NCBI GenBank assembly: GCA_003525525.1
Contig: DQED01000319.1
Location: 1-11,120, forward strand
Reading direction: 5' to 3'
DNA from: Desulfovibrio sp.
GTDB lineage: Bacteria > Desulfobacterota > Desulfovibrionia > Desulfovibrionales > Desulfovibrionaceae
Length of the DNA stretch: 11,120 nt
Of the stretch, positions 6,924 to 11,120 are shown piece after piece. Position 1 is the stretch's first letter, and the number at the start of each line of letters is the position of its first letter. The notes beneath the pieces are model-generated. The model ran no database searches and was not told where the DNA came from. It saw only the letters and a program-made list of their open reading frames with translations. Made by a program: the position numbers and the translations under genes.

Positions 6924-6955
6924 CCAGAGGGCGCCAGCCCTTTGGCCGCCGGAGG
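6924..6955. repeat. Hairpin plus GCCGGAGG motif, REP-like intergenic element
   Basis: CCAGAGGGC (6924-6932) pairs with GCCCTTTGG (6937-6945) over 9 bp with one G-U pair and a 4-nt loop. It is directly followed by CCGCCGGAGGC. The same CGCCGGAGGC motif occurs upstream of gyrA at 10764-10773. I recall elements of this shape being dispersed in Desulfovibrio intergenic regions, but that was not checked here. There is no T tract, so it is not a classic terminator. Confidence 0.5.
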
Positions 6956-7015
6956 CTTCAAGCCCGGCTTCCTACGCAACAACGCCGCGCGGCAGCGCCG
7001 GTTAAGGAGACGCCC

Positions 7016-10608
<3,593 letters not shown>

Positions 10609-10622
10609 GGGGGAGAGAAGAG

Positions 10623-10658
10623 TTGGGGGAAACCTTTCTGGAGAAAGGTTTCCCCCAA
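10623..10658. repeat. Perfect 17-bp inverted repeat between gyrB and gyrA
   Basis: TTGGGGGAAACCTTTCT (10623-10639) and its exact reverse complement (10642-10658) are separated by only GG, giving a very stable hairpin on either strand. It begins 15 nt after the gyrB stop. No T tract follows, so it may act as a transcript-end stabiliser, an attenuator, or simply a dispersed REP/MITE-like repeat. I recall near-identical G5A3CCTTT hairpins as abundant in Desulfovibrio intergenic DNA (not verified here). Confidence 0.85.
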
Positions 10659-10659
10659 G

Positions 10660-10685
10660 CCCCTTTCCAAAGACTTTTAAAGGGG
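10660..10685. repeat. Second hairpin, CCCCTTT/AAAGGGG
   Basis: CCCCTTT (10660-10666) and AAAGGGG (10679-10685) form a 7-bp stem with a 12-nt loop. The loop contains competing short pairings (CTTT/AAAG). It follows the 17-bp inverted repeat after one base, so the two make a tandem-hairpin module. Confidence 0.6.
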
Positions 10686-10742
10686 GGTTGGCTGGTGTGA
10701 GCCCGGGTTGGGTTCCGGCAGCGACGCCCTCTTACCCTGGAG

Positions 10743-10772
10743 GCCGGAGGAAACCTCTCTGGTCGCCGGAGG
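10743..10772. repeat. Direct repeat GCCGGAGG x2 just before gyrA
   Basis: GCCGGAGG occurs at 10743-10750 and 10765-10772. The second copy sits in TGGTCGCCGGAGGC, which differs at one base from TGGCCGCCGGAGGC upstream of dnaN (6943-6956). It contains GGAGG but lies 16 or more nt from the nearest gyrA start, so it is not the working ribosome-binding site for that ATG. Confidence 0.5.
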
Positions 10773-10800
10773 CATCGGCATACCCATCATGGAGCATACC

Positions 10801-11120
10801 GTGAGCAATGTGATCAACATCGAGGAAGAGCTCAAGAAGTCCTATCTGGAATACTCCTTGAGCGTCATCATCGGCCGGGCGATCCCGGACGTGCGCGACG
10901 GCCTCAAACCCGTGCATCGGCGCATCCTCTTCGCCATGCACGAGCTGTCCAACACGTTCAACCGGCCCTACAAGAAATCCGCCCGCGTCGTCGGCGACGT
11001 CATCGGTAAATACCACCCCCACGGCGACCAGTCCGTGTACGATGCCTTGGTGCGCATGGCCCAGAATTTCTCCATGCGCGACCCCATCGTCGACGGCCAG
11101 GGCAACTTCGGCTCCATCGA
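10801..11120 (+). CDS. gyrA: DNA gyrase subunit A, N-terminal part (runs off window)
   Basis: Cleavage-religation subunit of DNA gyrase. 106 codons are visible. [20 protein letters not shown] and [16 protein letters not shown] are diagnostic of GyrA, as are [19 protein letters not shown] and [10 protein letters not shown]. The active-site Tyr would be about 10 residues beyond the edge. I prefer GTG 10801 as start because GGAG lies 6 nt upstream. In-frame ATG 10789 (adding MEHT) has no Shine-Dalgarno at usable distance, its nearest GGAGG being 16 nt away. In the quinolone-determining region the sequence is GDQSVYD: Gln77 stands where E. coli has Ser83, while the downstream Asp81 (E. coli Asp87) is kept. 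The 192-nt gap after gyrB holds tandem hairpins, so gyrA may be co-transcribed but separately modulated. Confidence 0.95.
   Translation, partial: MSNVINIEEELKKSYLEYSLSVIIGRAIPDVRDGLKPVHRRILFAMHELSNTFNRPYKKSARVVGDVIGKYHPHGDQSVYDALVRMAQNFSMRDPIVDGQGNFGSI

Larger units (their letters stand above)
6737..7015 (+). other. dnaA-dnaN intergenic leader, AT-rich then structured
   Basis: No gene is seen. The first half (about 6781-6900) is clearly more AT-rich than the genes around it, with tracts such as CCTTTTTTCATG and CAAATTTCCCTTTTCAATAA. The second half (6901-7000) is GC-rich and full of short inverted repeats: TCCCG/CGGGA around AAG (6909-6921), a 9-bp hairpin at 6924-6945, and GGCTT/AAGCC around one base (6954-6964). 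No consensus DnaA box is visible. A promoter for dnaN probably lies in the AT-rich half. Confidence 0.5.

Noticed and set aside
10623..10658. 17-bp inverted repeat considered as the gyrB terminator
   Set aside because: No T-rich tract follows on either strand, so it does not fit an intrinsic terminator, and gyrA follows in the same direction.

Overview
The window is GC-rich bacterial chromosome. It most likely comes from a sulfate-reducing Desulfobacterota of the Desulfovibrionaceae, perhaps the high-GC Desulfovibrio/Solidesulfovibrio group. This assignment is inferred from gene content: a DUF39/COG1900 homocysteine-forming protein typical of anaerobes, an L,D-transpeptidase with a Cds6-type C-terminal NTF2-like domain, and a dnaA-dnaN-gyrB-gyrA cluster without recF. 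No database search was possible. It is the classic replication-initiation neighbourhood of the chromosome.

Left half (1-5198): every gene is on the minus strand. Read in the direction of transcription from the divergence point, these are a DUF39 homocysteine-biosynthesis protein (5198-4032), a 37-residue very basic protein (3921-3808), an FmdB-type zinc-ribbon protein (3555-3232), purB (3235-1934, overlapping fmdB by 4 nt), a strong intrinsic terminator (1876-1917), pyrE (1787-1191), and an L,D-transpeptidase (1179 to beyond the left edge). fmdB-purB look like one translationally coupled unit, and pyrE-ldt like another. Apart from the zinc ribbon and the tiny basic protein, they are housekeeping genes for methionine, purine, pyrimidine and envelope metabolism.

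Right half (5402-11120): every gene is on the plus strand. They are dnaA (a divergent initiator), a 279-nt structured and partly AT-rich leader, dnaN, gyrB (overlapping dnaN by 4 nt), a repeat-laden 192-nt spacer, and the first 106 codons of gyrA. They encode the initiator, the sliding clamp and DNA gyrase.

The two arms diverge from a 203-bp intergenic region (5199-5401) with an AT-rich patch and a plausible dnaA promoter. This is the layout expected if replication starts at or near this point, but I see no consensus DnaA boxes there or between dnaA and dnaN.

I do not see a new biological system. The points most worth a second look are the altered AAA+ motifs of this DnaA, the repeat-like hairpins and shared CGCCGGAGGC motif upstream of dnaN and gyrA, Gln at the quinolone-critical position of GyrA, and the unannotated-looking 37-residue basic protein.
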